A DNA stretch of 64,000 nt from Saccopteryx bilineata (GCF_036850765.1 NC_089496.1:104060767-104124766), one strand, 5' to 3'; numbered from the stretch's first letter, positions 10,651-22,766 are shown. The notes: generated from the letters alone by a model not told the origin. Numbers and translations: made by a program.

Positions 10651-11740
10651 TGATCAGCTAGCACCATGGAAGGAGAGGCGGATGAGTGATGGAAAGGCTG
10701 CATCAGCCATGAGCTCTAAGCTGGGTAAGAAAATCAAGGCAGACGGGGACGGATGGCTAGAAAAGGTAGTTGTTTATGAGTGAGAAACCACCGTGAAGTT
10801 GAAGAGCTATTGCAAGGATAGCTGTCCCTAATCAAGAAACCAGCAGGACAGGTCATCACCAAAAGGTGGAATGTTTAAATTAGCAATCAAGATTGCTTCT
10901 CCACATCCCACGTCCTTAAAACAACAAGGGAATGCTTCTGGATGCCACCAACCACACGCAAGATAGTGGCGTATCTGAGTGCAGGAAGCATTTGAGCAAC
11001 AGAAGCACTTAAAGAGAAAACAAATTAATTAACTTCTGAAATCCTTTCCACTTGGCATTTAATGCAATAGATTCTTGCATTACAAAGCCTCATTTCCCAT
11101 TCCTGCAGACTGTTCATTTGCACGTTCTAAGTCACGGTCTTGGAGCTACTCTCTCTGTTAAAGTGACTTGATTTAATTGAAACAAGATAGATGAAATGCA
11201 CTTGAAGAGTTAAGTGAAACCTGAGAGGATTCTCAGACATAGTGAATTGTAGCCTTTAGTGGAAAATGGAATTACTTTCATATTTAAAGTATTCACAGCT
11301 ACTTGGTTATGAACTGTTGCTTCCAAAAGAAAGCGAGACAGAGTTAAATTTATCTGTTTCATTTTTTAAAGCATTTTAAAAAAATATTTAAAGACAATTT
11401 TAAAGGAAACAAAAGTGGTTGCATGACTATGAAGAAGACTCATCAGGATTTTCCAAAACTAATTTCTATAGAGACTATTTTGGGCCAGTATAGATCAAAA
11501 TGTAATCTGGAGAAAGAGACAACTAATTAAAGACATGCTGCTGTTGTCAACTTTCTTATTATAGCCCAGCATGGAAGGATTTGAAAGGAAAATAATTTAA
11601 AATACCGTATGGATCTTGATATTGCTTTTAAGAGACAGTGTATATCATGATATTGGTGATCGCAATTTATATAATGAAATAAAAATCTTCTATACTATTT
11701 TCTGTAACAATAATTGATCATATACAACCTAACCTCACCA
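10650..11740. other. Intergenic, unique, with a conserved-looking core
   Basis: Low CpG, non-repetitive sequence. The part at about 11000-11250 is rich in homeodomain-like words (ACAAATTAATTAACTTC, TTTAATTGAAAC, ATTTAATGCAAT). Conservation cannot be tested here. Confidence 0.35.
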
Positions 11741-11950
11741 AAGTGTTATACATTAAACATGATAAACTCATAATATATCATGATCATATGAACATGATGT
11801 ATATTAAATTCATGGTTCATTTCCAATCTAAGTATTGCTTTAAGAATGTAATTAGAAATTTCAGTTGCTTCAACTGTAGCCAAACATAGTTTCTCCCTTT
11901 TGAAATTAATGGAAAAACATCCTAAGAACCACAATGTCCCCAGAAGTTTC

Positions 11951-11958
11951 TTTCTTTC

Positions 11959-11994
<36 letters not shown>

Positions 11995-12322
11995 ATAGAG
12001 ACAGAGAGAGAGACAGAAAGAGGAACAGAAAGGAACAGACAGACAAGAAGGGAGAGAGATAAGAAGCATCAATTCTTCATTGAGGCTCCTTAGTCTCCTT
12101 AGTTGTTCATCAATTGCTTTCTCATATGTGCCTTGACAGGGGGTGGGGGTCCAGTAGAGCAAGTGACCCCTTGCTCTAGCCAGCGACCTTTGTGCTCAAT
12201 CCAGCGACCATGGGGTCATGTCTATGATCCTACTCTCAAGCCAGCAACCTCGGGGTTTCAAACCTGGGTTCTCTGTGTCCCAGTCCAATGCTCTAACCAC
12301 TGCACCACCACCAGGTCAGGCT
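11951..12322 (-). mobile_element. SINE group C, minus orientation, with (GT)n tail
   Basis: The reverse complement begins CCTGACCTGGTGGTGGTGCA, continues with the repeated GGCTTGAG / GTCGCTGG type words of group C, then GGCACATATGAGAAAGCAAT, a CT-rich end and a (GT)n run on the plus strand at about 11961-11991. A 12-bp duplication CCAGAAGTTTCT flanks it at 11939-11950 and 12323-12334. Confidence 0.9.
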
Positions 12323-12334
12323 CCAGAAGTTTCT

Positions 12335-12686
12335 CTCATTAGTCATTACTCTCCAAAGAACACAAATTATGTGAAAATTTTAATTATAACAACATTAGTA
12401 ACTTACTTGAATGAATCTAAAAAAGTGAACTTTTATGGAATATAATTTATGTATGACTGTATTTTATTACTTATCCTAATAATAAGCTCATAGAAAGAGC
12501 ACCCAGACACACAAAAACGGTTAAATGCAGTCATCGTTGATATTTTACCCTAACTTTGTTTTGTTTGTCATCATATAAAGGTATATTTACCAAGGGAGTG
12601 GAAGAGAACGTGTGCTATTGAATAGTCTGTTAGCTGGATGTATAACATTTGAGAATTCAGTCTGGTGAGGATACCAGGAACTTACA
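12335..12686. other. Intergenic, unique AT-rich
   Basis: Nothing beyond unique-looking sequence. Confidence 0.4.
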
Positions 12687-12845
12687 TAAGAGTTCCGAGG
12701 AGTGACCAGGAACATAAGAGTTCCGAGGAGTGACCAGGAGCGTAAGAGTTCCGAGGAGTGACCAGGAACATAAGAGTTCCGAGGAGTGACCAGGAGCGTA
12801 AGAGTTCCGAGGAGTGACCAGGAGCATAAGAGTTCAGAGGAGTGA
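12687..12845. repeat. 28-bp minisatellite, six units
   Basis: The word TTCCGAG (last copy TTCAGAG) recurs at 12693, 12721, 12749, 12777, 12805 and 12833, exactly 28 bp apart. Most internal units alternate AACAT and GCGT variants, giving a 56-bp dimer period. Units are head to tail with no spacers. Confidence 0.95.
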
Positions 12846-14764
12846 AGGGCTATCCACGTGGGTGTGGAAGTTTCCCTAATGGGAATCATGGCAGGACTGT
12901 GCATGAAGATAAAGGATATCCACAGATGAGAGTGAGAAGGTAGTAACAACCAGGAGATGGTCGCTATGAGGCCGTGGGGTGGAGAAATCCAATGGTATGA
13001 ACCTCAGTGGAGTTCACAAGGGGGAAAGGAAGGAATGGAATGAAACAAGAATGAACCAAGACCACCTCCCCATTGTAGGAATACAGGGTCTGAGAAATAA
13101 GTGTCCCCTTGAGAGGTCACAGGAAAGCAATGCTCAGGGGGTAACAAAGTTTGTGTTCAGGCAAAGACTTGAAGGGAATATTTGAAGAAACGATACATAT
13201 AAGAATGTGCTGATCACAAAGCAAGTGTTCAAGAAAGTGCAGCAAACGGGGTTGTAAGGGAGGAAGGGGTGCAGGGTTGTGCCGGGGAGATGACAGAGAA
13301 GTTCGCTGATGAGGATTCCGTTTATTAGAAGTCATTGTTTGTGATAAAACAGCACTGAACGATCCAGCGCATTCGATCCCAAAGGAGTTTTAGGGGAAGG
13401 GAACACCTGGGCCTAACACAGCTGGGGTCTGAAAGTGAGCCCTTCCCGGGACTGAAATGTTCAGGATGGGCCCTCTGCCATCAGCCGGCATTGCCAGGTG
13501 CCATGGGCATGCCTGTGGTTGGCAGCAGTGAGCACAGAACACCTGGTTTCTTTATGGCCGGTCAATCCAGGAAATTCTCATTGGCGTTTCAGGTGGCTGG
13601 AGAAAGACGCTTCCTGATCTTGGGACCAACACTCTCAATGGCTAAGCCCTGGGCAGAGGCCAGAGCCTCTTAAAGGTAAAGGCCACATCCAGGAGGAGTT
13701 GGTATCTATCTTGTCATATTTAAAAGGCAGAAACCAACTTCGTGTTTCACATACAATTGATGTTTTCTTTCTTTTTCTGAGATCTAATCAGCTTTATTGA
13801 ATGATGCATGATCCAGGCAGTACCCCATCGAGGAAAGAGACAAGAGTTCCCACAATCGACGTTTTCATACATTATACCCACAACTGCCTTTCATAGTCCA
13901 CACCCAAACATTTTCAGCTTTGGCACAGGGGTGCCTCTGGCCAGCCAACGGGTCAATTTCAGCAGCTCCCTTTCATTAGCTGGACAATATGTTTATGAAA
14001 ATTGAGTCTTTTGCCTTAATATTTTTGTAAAAATAAGCAGAAAATGGAAAACTGAATGAACTGATACCAGTGATTCTAAAAAGCTATAACGTTAACCCTA
14101 TCTGGACACAGATGCAAGCCATTAAAAGGGCTGCAAACGGAGACTAATCTCTCTCAGTCGTTCACTGGACATTAGTCAGTTGCTCATGTGTTTAATTGCA
14201 AAATAAAAGAACAAAATTAAGTTCAAAAGGCAACAAAATACTATCAAGGACTGTTGGAAAGAAAAACAGTTGTGATGGAGGATTTTATACTTTTAGCTTT
14301 CTGAGACTAGAAGAGCCTTTTATAACTAGGTGGCTCCGTTGTTCAACTTCCACACATTCAGTTGTCGCAACTTTTTGAGCAACGTGTTTTGTAAGGAAGC
14401 AGAGGTTGCCCGTGCAGAGATTCAAAAGGGAAACTTTTGCCCTGGAGCATAGTGTCCCCAAGGTGACGGGAGGGAAAACAGGAAGGCCACTGAGCAGGTT
14501 AATAATCCTAGCGCAGGGAAGGCAGGAACAGTGGCCTTGCATCTACTGTGTACGACGAGGCCCATGCCAGGAACTTGCCCATCAAGAGCATGCTGCCTTT
14601 CCGCCAGGCTCGGAACTACCCTTAAAACCAACCGTGAAAAAGAGTCTGGAAGTTGTGACACCACAGCCTTAGCCAGCTTTTCCATGTGGACCAGAATACC
14701 ATAAATAACAACAATAGTGGTAATAATAAGGTTACTAACAAGAGTGAGAAAAATAGCAAATCTT
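12846..14764. other. Intergenic, unique
   Basis: No repeat or gene supported. The stretch at about 14090-14250 (CATTAAAAGGGCTGCAAACG, GTGTTTAATTGCAAAATAAA) looks like a possible conserved element. Confidence 0.4.
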
Positions 14765-14938
14765 GGCCTGACCTGTGGTGGCGCAGTGGATATATTGTAG
14801 CATCGACCTGGAACACTGAGGTCGCCAGTTCAAAACCCCGGGCTTGCCTGGTCAAGGCACATATGTGAGTTGATGCTTCCTGCTCCTTCCCCCTGCTCTC
14901 TCTCTCTCTAAAATGAATTTTTTTTTTTATCTTAAAAA
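14765..14938 (+). mobile_element. SINE group B
   Basis: Head GGCCTGACCTGTGGTGGCGC, body GAGTTGATGCTTCCTGCTCC, CT tail and A/T-rich end. A perfect 16-bp duplication AAAAATAGCAAATCTT lies at 14749-14764 and 14939-14954. Confidence 0.94.
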
Positions 14939-14954
14939 AAAAATAGCAAATCTT

Positions 14955-15090
14955 CATTGCCTGTTAACTCTGTGCCAGACTATGTGCTAAGCGTTGTCTA
15001 TGGGTTATCTCATTTAATCCTCCCAAGAATCCTAAGAGTCAGAGTTTTACAGATGAGGAAGCTGAGGCAAAAAGACCTTAAAGCAATTCC
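14955..15090 (-). mobile_element. MIR fragment
   Basis: ACTATGTGCTAAGCGTTGTC, ATCTCATTTAATCCTCCCAA and TTTACAGATGAGGAAGCTGA in this order are the antisense MIR layout. Confidence 0.75.
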
Positions 15091-15812
15091 CAAGGTCAGG
15101 GGTGAGAAGCACTGGGCGCTGGAGTGTGAGCACAGGGGTTCTGACCCCAGGGCCACACATGCGCCACACCCATTGTCCAGAAGTGGGTCACACAGGGCAG
15201 CAGAGGGAAGCAGGGGCCTCAGGTGGCGGGCCCACCAGAGGACGGTCGCTTCTGGGGGCAGCCTGGTACAGCAGAACAGTAGAGTCTGGGTCAGGTAATA
15301 CCCATTTCAGGGGACTGGCAGGAGCCATCCAGAGATGCTGAGTGCCCATCCCTTCTCTGTCTTTCCAAGACAGATCTCTCAATATTCTCCAGAGACAACC
15401 ATGGCGGCTTGGCCACTCCCACAGCCATAGACACACTAGAGGCTAGTCTTCCAGACAGCTTGCCTTCTTCATCTTATTTTAACAGGTCCTCTCTTTTCCA
15501 TTTTTCCTCCTGCTTAACTGTGCCTTAGATTGCCGACAGCACCAAAAAACAAGGCTAATGCTGACCCTCAGGAATACAGCGATGGCGGACATCTGATGGA
15601 GGGTCAAGCAGCAGTTACTTGCAGCTGGATTCCCTCTGTCATGATATTGCAGGCTGGGCTGGGCTCAGCCTGATCTGCCCAGGGTGTGTCCACAACTGAC
15701 TCCAGCCATGGACCGTCGATAGCCTAACTCAGAGCCACCCCTTGTCTCTACAGCCTCTACTAATTTGCTGACAGGTACCAGGCAATCATGGGATCTAGGA
15801 AAGACTCTGCAG
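15091..15812. other. Intergenic, unique
   Basis: Moderately GC-rich, single-copy-looking. Nothing supported. Confidence 0.4.
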
Positions 15813-16024
15813 CAGTGCTTCTCAACCTTTTTACACTTGAGGACCGGTGAAAATAGGAGAATTATTTGGGGGACCACTAAAGCAGAATTCACCCTGAGCA
15901 TAAGTGAATTCGACTAAGATCACTGGGTCTACAATCTCCATACAACATCAGGTGGTTAACTCTTTCACGGACCAGCATGAAATTTCTGGTGGATTGGTCA
16001 GCAGAGCAGCAATTGAAAACACTG
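15813..16024 (+). mobile_element. Non-autonomous hAT-like DNA transposon
   Basis: Starts CAGTGCTTCTCAACCTTTTT and ends AATTGAAAACACTG, so CAGTG/CACTG tips face each other as in the SPIN/Charlie type of hAT element. The 8-bp flanks CTCTGCAG and CTCGACAA match at 5 of 8, a worn duplication at best. No transposase is encoded. Confidence 0.65.
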
Positions 16025-16590
16025 CTCGACAAGATGAACCTTGATTTTCCCAAGTGGAGGTTCCTTAGGAAGAGCGGTGGACTTCGGGATGGGTCTGTGC
16101 TGCAAGCCTGGCCCAGGAGTCATGGAGCCCACTGGAGACTCCATGGATGCAAGGAAGGAATGTCCCCTCTGGGGACATGGGCAGGTTTAGGGCTACAGCA
16201 GTCATCCCACACCCACTTAGTCAAAAGCATGAGGTCAGAGCCAACATGCTCAAGTTGGTAGAACAGGGAGAAAGAAGGAGCCTAGGTCCTCCAGGAAGTT
16301 CTCAAAAGTAAGTTAACCAACTCTGGACCTGCCAGGCCTCCATATTTCTTATTACGTAGAACTTAAAGTCTCTGAGGTGCCAGCCTTTTTCAGTTGTATC
16401 GTCTATTACACGCAGCCGGAAGCACCCTGACACAACATCCCAGCTGCATCTGGTGGCCCTTGCCACCAGTGGGGTGTGTATGAGGTCCAAATCTGCATCA
16501 GACTGGGAGGGGGTGCCCTGAGAACCTGAGTTACTAACATCCCAGCCCTGCAAGTGAATATGTGGAAAGTTACATAATGAATGTTCCTCG
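16025..16590. other. Intergenic, unique
   Basis: No repeat or gene supported. Confidence 0.4.
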
Positions 16591-16599
16591 AGGCCCAGG

Positions 16600-16760
16600 C
16601 CGGAAAAGTGTCAAAGCGCGCTAGAATCAAACTAATTGAAAACAACAGCTCTTTAATCTAAATTTACAACATAATCAGCCTTCTGGTTACCTAATTATAA
16701 TTAAATTAGATTGGCAGCGTATTTCAAATATGCTAATTAAAAGCACCGAAAGAAAAGGCT
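16600..16760. promoter_or_regulatory. Candidate conserved enhancer-like element
   Basis: AT-rich, non-repetitive, and dense in homeodomain and POU words: AAACTAATTGAAAA, CCTAATTATAATTAAATTAG and ATATGCTAATTAAAAG. This resembles developmental non-coding elements, but conservation was not tested. Confidence 0.35.
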
Positions 16761-16819
16761 GCGTTTGGAAACCTCTGCGTCTGCTCACGCCCTAGGAGAG
16801 CCAGGTGGGAAAGGCAGCC

Positions 16820-16940
16820 AGCTCCCTGGGCTCTGAATGTGGAGACCTGGGTTTTAGTCCTGCCTCAGCTCAGACCGGCCGGCTGACTTCAGGCAAGTCA
16901 CTTAGAGCCTCCGAGCCTCTGTCTTCTTGTCTGTAGGAAT
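16820..16940 (+). mobile_element. MIR fragment
   Basis: TGGAGACCTGGGTTTTAGTC followed by CTGACTTCAGGCAAGTCACT and GAGCCTCTGTCTTC is the MIR core order. Confidence 0.7.
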
Positions 16941-18784
16941 TCAATCCAACATAAAATGTCATCTTTGATTCATTTTGCCTGTTTTTGAACATCATATGAC
17001 TAAAGTCATACACCAGGCATTTTTATGTGTGCCTACTAAGAAGCCTACTACAATTTTAGGGCATTTTATTGCCAAAAATGATGACTAGCCCTAATTAGCA
17101 AAGATTTTTCACTGTTCAAGCATTAAACAACCCTTGGGGCCTCGAGATTGCACAGGCAGGAAGTCGGCTTGTGCAAGATGTAGAGAGCCTCTAAGTAGGG
17201 CAAACTTCCCGGTGTTCCCTGCAGAGGCAGCCCAGGAGATGATGGTGGCCAAGGAGAGACGCCCAGAGGGCGGAGTCGGGGCCACAGAGAACAGTGGACC
17301 AGAGACCCTCTTCCGGAAGTTAGAACAATGTCTAATGAAGAACTATTCTCTCCACCCCTGGTCCCACCGCCTCAGTGCCTGCCCAACAGGAACTTACAGC
17401 TGTCAGGGGCCAGGGACAGTCTGTCCTGCTTCCCCTTTCTGAACACAAGTATGTATTGTACTCATGCTGTTTCTGTCCCACCTCTCTGTGTTGCATTTGG
17501 AGGTGGGGGACGGGGGGGGGGGCTTAGATAACTTGTCCTTTCAGTTTACATGTCACCAAAGCACGAGAAGCCACGTCCAAACTCAAGAGAAGACTGCATC
17601 TCCTCAGCTTTGAGCTGGCTCCCATGACCTGGGAGGTCTTCGGACCATCTCCCTGGGGGAGGAGATGAGTGTGTTCCGGGGGGAGGGAGGACAGGGGCAC
17701 ACCAGATATTTAGCTTGTCACCAAGGATTCAGGAAGCCTGTGCTGGAGTGTGCAGTTGTCACTGAGGGGGCAGCAGCTGGGACCACATTTCCAGCCCACT
17801 TGCATTTTTTTTTTAATTGAGGTGAAATTCACAAAACAAAATTAACATTCCGTGGCCACCTCCTCCCATCACCGCAGCTGGGAGAGAAGGGGACCTTGGT
17901 CTGCCTCTGAGAACACAGTCCCCTTCACCAGCTTGTCAGGAGTTGGGGATGGGAGTCAGAGATTCTGCCCCGCTGGCAGTGACTCCCACGGGTCCTTTTG
18001 CCCAGAGGCAGCCACCTCCCACCATGTCCGCCGGAGGCCTGGGAAAGGCACGCATGGCTGTTCAGGGCACACGTGGGTCGGGGAACTGCCCTGGCCCTGC
18101 CGTTTCTCTCCCTCCCCCCCCCCCAGCTCCCTGAGGCCCTTCTGGAGGCCAGCACGCCCAGGGCCCCAGCGCTGTCCAATCCAGCTGCAGCGCCTGGCTC
18201 CCCTCCTGCAGCCTCCCTCCCAGGCCTCCCCACAATCTCTTGCCGTCTTTCCTCATCGCTGGGCTTGGTGGCACATGAGAGGAGCAGCACAAAGAAGCTG
18301 CCCCTCCCTCTCACATACATTCTGTGGAAAAAGAGAAATTGTCCCTCGCCACCCTCCCTCACACAGCACAGGGTGACTCCTTGTCCTCATCAGCCTCAGA
18401 CCGGAGGACAGGTCCCACTTTACTGCCCGTCCAACAACCAAGCACTGCTTGGTCCCCTGATCAAAGCTCCCAGGCTCGAAGGCTCTGCCAAGGGCTATGA
18501 GAAGCCCATGCACCTTGTGAAAGCCAGGCTCCTAAAAGAACAATAAAAATAACATCATTAGGTCCTCTGTCACCACCTTCCTTCTCTGCTTCTCCAAGGG
18601 CTGAAGGAATATAAACCGACTTCTAGGAAGTGGCCCTTAGAGAAAGGGGCCGGATCTTCCCTTCTGACAGCCAGATGGTGAGCATGATGGATTTGATGGC
18701 TGAGGCTGCAGCAGCTCTTTTGGGCTATAAAGTAGACTCTACCTGATACAGGTGCCAAAGCAACAAATAAGAAGGAGTCCAGGA
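16941..18784. other. Intergenic, partly GC-rich, unique
   Basis: At 17030-17115 a short AT-rich block (CCCTAATTAGCAAAG) may be conserved. A G run lies near 17510-17522 and a C run near 18113-18124. An A/T-rich scrap at 17806-17850 resembles a LINE end. No gene supported. Confidence 0.4.
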
Positions 18785-18958
18785 GCCCTAGCCGGGTAGC
18801 TCAGTTGGTTAAAGTGTTGCCCGATACTCCAAGGTTGCCGGTTTGATCCTCAGTCAGAGAACATACAAGAATCAATCAATGAATGCATAAATAAGTGGAA
18901 CAACAAATCTATGTTCCTGTCTCTCTCTCTCTCTAAAGTCAATTAAAAAAAGAAAAAA
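18785..18958 (+). mobile_element. SINE group D (older bat type)
   Basis: Head GCCCTAGCCGGGTAGCTCAG, B-box region GCCGGTTTGATCCTCAGTCA, body AATCAATCAATGAATGCATA, CT run and A-rich tail. It shows the same body as the element at 739-896. No clear duplication. Confidence 0.8.
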
Positions 18959-19235
18959 GGAATCTGGGTTTCTGACGATCAAAGAGCGGCCTTTCCGACC
19001 CTGGGGTATTTGCCTCTGGTTCATTACAGGAGACAGAAGCATGCCTTATCTTGTTCCACGATCTTGTCAAGCTTTCTGCCTCTCACAGCCAAACCTCATG
19101 CTGACAGTCTAGCGCTAAGCTTGAGGCCTGCTCTTTTTTGGAAAAATTATTTTCTTGAGATAATCAGGATTAAAAAGGTGAGTGGAAAGGAAATGGCTTT
19201 TCTATTATGATTTGATAGTCTTTAAATGTGTGTTT
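18959..19235. other. Intergenic, unique
   Basis: Nothing supported. Confidence 0.4.
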
Positions 19236-19612
19236 GGCCCTGGCCGGTTGGCTCAGTGGTAGAGCGTCGGCCTGGCGTGAGGAAGTCCCGGGTTCGATTC
19301 CCGGCCAGGGAACACAGGAGAGGCGCCCATCTGCTTCTCCCCCCCTCCCCCTCTCCTTCCTCTCTGTCTCTCTCTTCCCCTCCCGCAGCTGAGGCTCCAA
19401 TGGAGCAAAAGATGGCCCGGGGCGCTGGGAATGGCTCCTTGGCCTCTGCCCCAGGCTCTAGAGTGGCTCTGGTCATGACAGACCAACGCCCCAGATGGGC
19501 AGAGCATCGCCCCCTGGTGGGCATGCTGGGTGGATCCCGGTCGGGCGCATGCAGGAGTCTGTCTGACTGCCTCCCCATTTCCAGCTTCAGAAAAATACAA
19601 AAAAAAAAAAAA
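19236..19612 (+). mobile_element. SINE group A (Rhin-1-like), well preserved
   Basis: Head GGCCCTGGCCGGTTGGCTCA with intact B box (GGTTCGATTCCCGG) and one CTCF-core-like word (TCGCCCCCTGGTGG at 19507-19520). Poly-A tail. Flanked by AAATGTGTGT at both ends. Confidence 0.93.
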
Positions 19613-19689
19613 TGTGTGTGTGCACTCCTAAAATTGTCTCCCCTAATGGGGTATGGAGGCTGCCCCATGTTTTAGACAAAACTGAGAAG

Positions 19690-19870
19690 TTTCAAAGTCA
19701 GTTGAACCTGGGTAAGAATTTGGTTTCTAAGATTCACTAGCTGGGTAGCCTTGAGCAAGTTACTCAGCCTTTCTGAACTTCAGTTTCCTGTCTGATTAAA
19801 CAAGAATAATAATGTATGTTTGAGGAGTTCACCTAACAAATTGTTAATGTACATCTACCATCTGCATGAC
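19690..19870 (+). mobile_element. MIR fragment
   Basis: AGCTGGGTAGCCTTGAGCAAGT, then CTGAACTTCAGTTTCCTGTC and an AATAATAATG block follow the sense MIR order. Confidence 0.75.
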
Positions 19871-21110
19871 ATGATGCTAGAGATACCGTGGAGAAAAAGA
19901 CAGAAGGGCCTTGACCTTCCTGGGGTTGGAAGTCCAGTGGTGGAGAGAGGATAAGAAAAGCAAGTAAATAAGCAAACAAAGTAATCCCCATACACAGCTT
20001 ACTGTAACAGGAACGACAGAGTGTGGGAGACCTGGGTACTGGGAAACCACCCCCTCTAAAGACAAAGAGAATAACTCATGTTAACCTCTGAGCACACACC
20101 TCTCCCGGAAGCTGCCAGACCTGCTCCCACCAGAGGGGAGCGGCCATTAGCAATACCCAAGTGTCCCTCTCACCACGCCCCCACCCCCTGCAGCTTGGGT
20201 ATAGAGCCCACCAGGTAACCCAGTCTGTGCTCTTCCTGTCCACCTGAGGACAAGGGAGGGAGGACGGACAGACAGGAAGCCTCACACAGACTGCCAGCAG
20301 GGAGAGCTCTGGGCTGCAGACCCGGCCTGGCACAGATCCTCCACTGAGCTGGCATTGTCCCTCTACATAATGGGCACCACCTGGGTCCCAGAGAAGGCAA
20401 CTGGCATCAATTAGTTCCCATCAAGCCCAAGCTGGAGTGGCACCCTGGCTCCCCTCCCAGGTAATGGCGTCGGAAGCCACCTGAGCTCCCTATCTTCAAC
20501 TCCCAGCCACCTCCATGGTTGACCTCTCCCCAGTCAGGCAGGGCCCACAGCTGCCACCAACATGAGAAAGCAGGTTCTCAAAGCTAAGAGATCAGACCTC
20601 ACCCCCCACTGTGTGCCTGGAGGGGCCAGATGTAGGTAAGCAACAGACACAGAAAATTCTGGTTCTAGCTTTTACCCTTAGAATTTCATTCAGTATAGAA
20701 AAATACACAGGCTAGAAGTTGTGCACTGCATAGTACCTAAGTGGGTCCCGTGAGAGCAGACACGTGGGAGATATCCTCCTTGGCTATTTCCAATTGCCTG
20801 GTCCTGCGCAAGTTACTTAACCCTCCCTAGGTCCTGGTTACGGAAATCTTGAAGGGCCATGGTAATCACAGTACCTCAAGTTTGGGGGAAAGAGTAATAA
20901 CAGAGTCCATGTAAACACTTTGGGACATGTTCAATACGAGCTTGCTATGACCCATCTGCCTCCACGAATGCCTTTGAGCATCTAATACGTGCGAGGTCCT
21001 GTTCTAGGCTCTAGAACCGCAAAGGTCTGTACAAAGCTGGGGGGACTGTTGAAAGTCGTCTCACCTGGTGACCACCCATTTTTCAGTCTGTAACATATCT
21101 GACCTGAGTG
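19871..21110. other. Intergenic, mostly unique with repeat scraps
   Basis: At about 19871-20060 words of the same ancient family as 9860-10650 occur (GGCCTTGACCTTCCTGGGGT). A weak MIR core is at about 20785-20850. No gene. Confidence 0.4.
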
Positions 21111-21119
21111 AAAGATTCA

Positions 21120-21500
21120 CGTGCTCCCCACTGTAGCACCTAGCTTTTGCCCTGTAACAAATCATCCCAAAACTTAGTGACCTCCAGCAAGAAACAGCAA
21201 TAAATGTTTCTACTTTCTCACATCTCTGCGAGTTCTCAGGGCAGAGCCGGGTGGGCCAGGATGGCCCCATGCACAGGTGCCGGGGCTCAGCTGCTGGGTG
21301 TCTGCAGCTGCTCTCCCCGTGACCCCTAAAACCCAGGGGCGATGGTGGGCTGCTGCACTAGGTGCCCGAAGGTCCCTCAGTCAGAGAAGGCAAGCTCCAA
21401 CCCACAAGCACTTCCCGAGCCTCTGCCTCTGACACACTGCCTATCACTCCATTGGCCAAAGCAAGTCACAAGGCCAAGGCCAGAGTCTGTATGAGAGCAG
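21120..21500 (-). mobile_element. MaLR-like LTR remnant
   Basis: CCTGTAACAAATCATCCCAA, CTTAGTGACCTCCAGCAAGA and CATCTCTGCGAGTTCTCAGG recall the antisense layout of old MaLR-type LTRs. Degenerate. Confidence 0.35.
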
Positions 21501-21713
21501 ACGATTCAAGGGCATGGAACAAGGAAACTGAATAGCTAATATACAGTAAGAAGGGTTTGTTCTTGCATAAAACTGGAAGTCTATAGAACTGGGGGCCATC
21601 TGCTCATAAGAAAGTAAGGCTTCGTATTTACACTAATGTGAGGCCCTTCAGAAAGACAGTCTCAACCCCACCCCCAGACCATGCCCTGGGCTTTAGACTC
21701 TAGTCCTCTGTTG

Positions 21714-22110
21714 TATTAGCTCCTGCAGCTGTCATAACAAACCACACATATTTGGTGGCTTAAAACAACAGAAATTTAATCTCTCACAGTTCTGGAGGTT
21801 ACAGGTCCAAGATCAAGGTGTCAGCAGGGCCACACTCCTGAAGGCTCCAGAGGAGACCCCCTCCTTTGACTAGCTTCTGGTATGTCAGCGTCCCTTGGCT
21901 TGTGTCACTCTGCGATGCCTTCATGTTGCGTCTTCCTCCATGTGCCTGTCCTCTCCCCCATGTGGCGATGTTTGTCATTGGGTTTAGGGCCTACACAGAA
22001 AACTAGGGATGATGTCCTCCTCGTCTCAAAACCCATAACTTAATTACATCTGCAAAGACCCCATCTCCAAATAAGTTTACACTTGAAGGTTTTGAGGGTC
22101 ACCTTTTACC
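21714..22110 (-). mobile_element. MaLR-like LTR remnant, clearer copy
   Basis: TGTATTAGCTCCTGCAGCTG, GTGGCTTAAAACAACAGAAA, CTCTCACAGTTCTGGAGGTT and, at the far end, TAATTACATCTGCAAAGACC appear in the expected antisense order. This mirrors the element at 4971-5418. Confidence 0.55.
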
Positions 22111-22766
22111 CACTGCACATAGCCTCCCCATGGATGGAGGGGGGCCCAGAGGAGATTCGGGGCACAGCGTGGACCGGGTACTGTATTTTCTCCTCACATG
22201 GCCATGCTGGGCTTCTCTAAACACCATGCTTCATTAGCGAAGGCCTCTCCCTGCAAAGAAGAGCTTCCTCGTCTTTCACAATTAGCTCATGGCTTCCGAT
22301 GCAAAGGAAGTGCCTGCAACTTAGAAAAGCAATTTTCGGCGCTTTCAGGACGATTAAGGCTCCTTTCTCCTCTCTTTCCACTACCATTCCTGTGCATTTC
22401 TTCTCCTCTAAGACTCTTCAAAGCATTCTCTACAAAACACAGCCTGGTGTCTGACCTCAGGGCACGGAAACCAGCCATCTGGGGTTTTATCAGTGGGCAC
22501 AGTGGCAGCAAAGCAGGGCCTGGCCCAGGAGCAGCTCTTGCCTAACAGGGAAGGGAAGGGTAGAAGGGGAGATTTCCTCTTGGCCTCAGAGTTAAACCAC
22601 CTTCCAGTTGTGTGTTTGCCTCCGATCAGCGCGGGTAGATTGTTGTCTTTCACAAATAAGAAGGCAGGTACCCAGGTGAATTTGTATTTCACACAGACAA
22701 TGAGTAGTTTTTTGGTATTCATATGTCCCATACAATATGTTTAGGTCTACCTAAAATGCAATACGG
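22111..22766. other. Intergenic, unique
   Basis: No repeat or gene supported; a 115-codon open frame at 22198-22545 has no recognisable feature. Confidence 0.4.

Noticed and set aside
12687..12845. CRISPR array of 28-bp repeats
   Set aside because: Units are head to tail without spacers, and the DNA is mammalian.
17852..18546. Cluster of overlapping frames (up to 182 codons) on both strands
   Set aside because: GC-rich, stop-poor DNA; several frames open at once, none with motifs, no clear splice or promoter signals.
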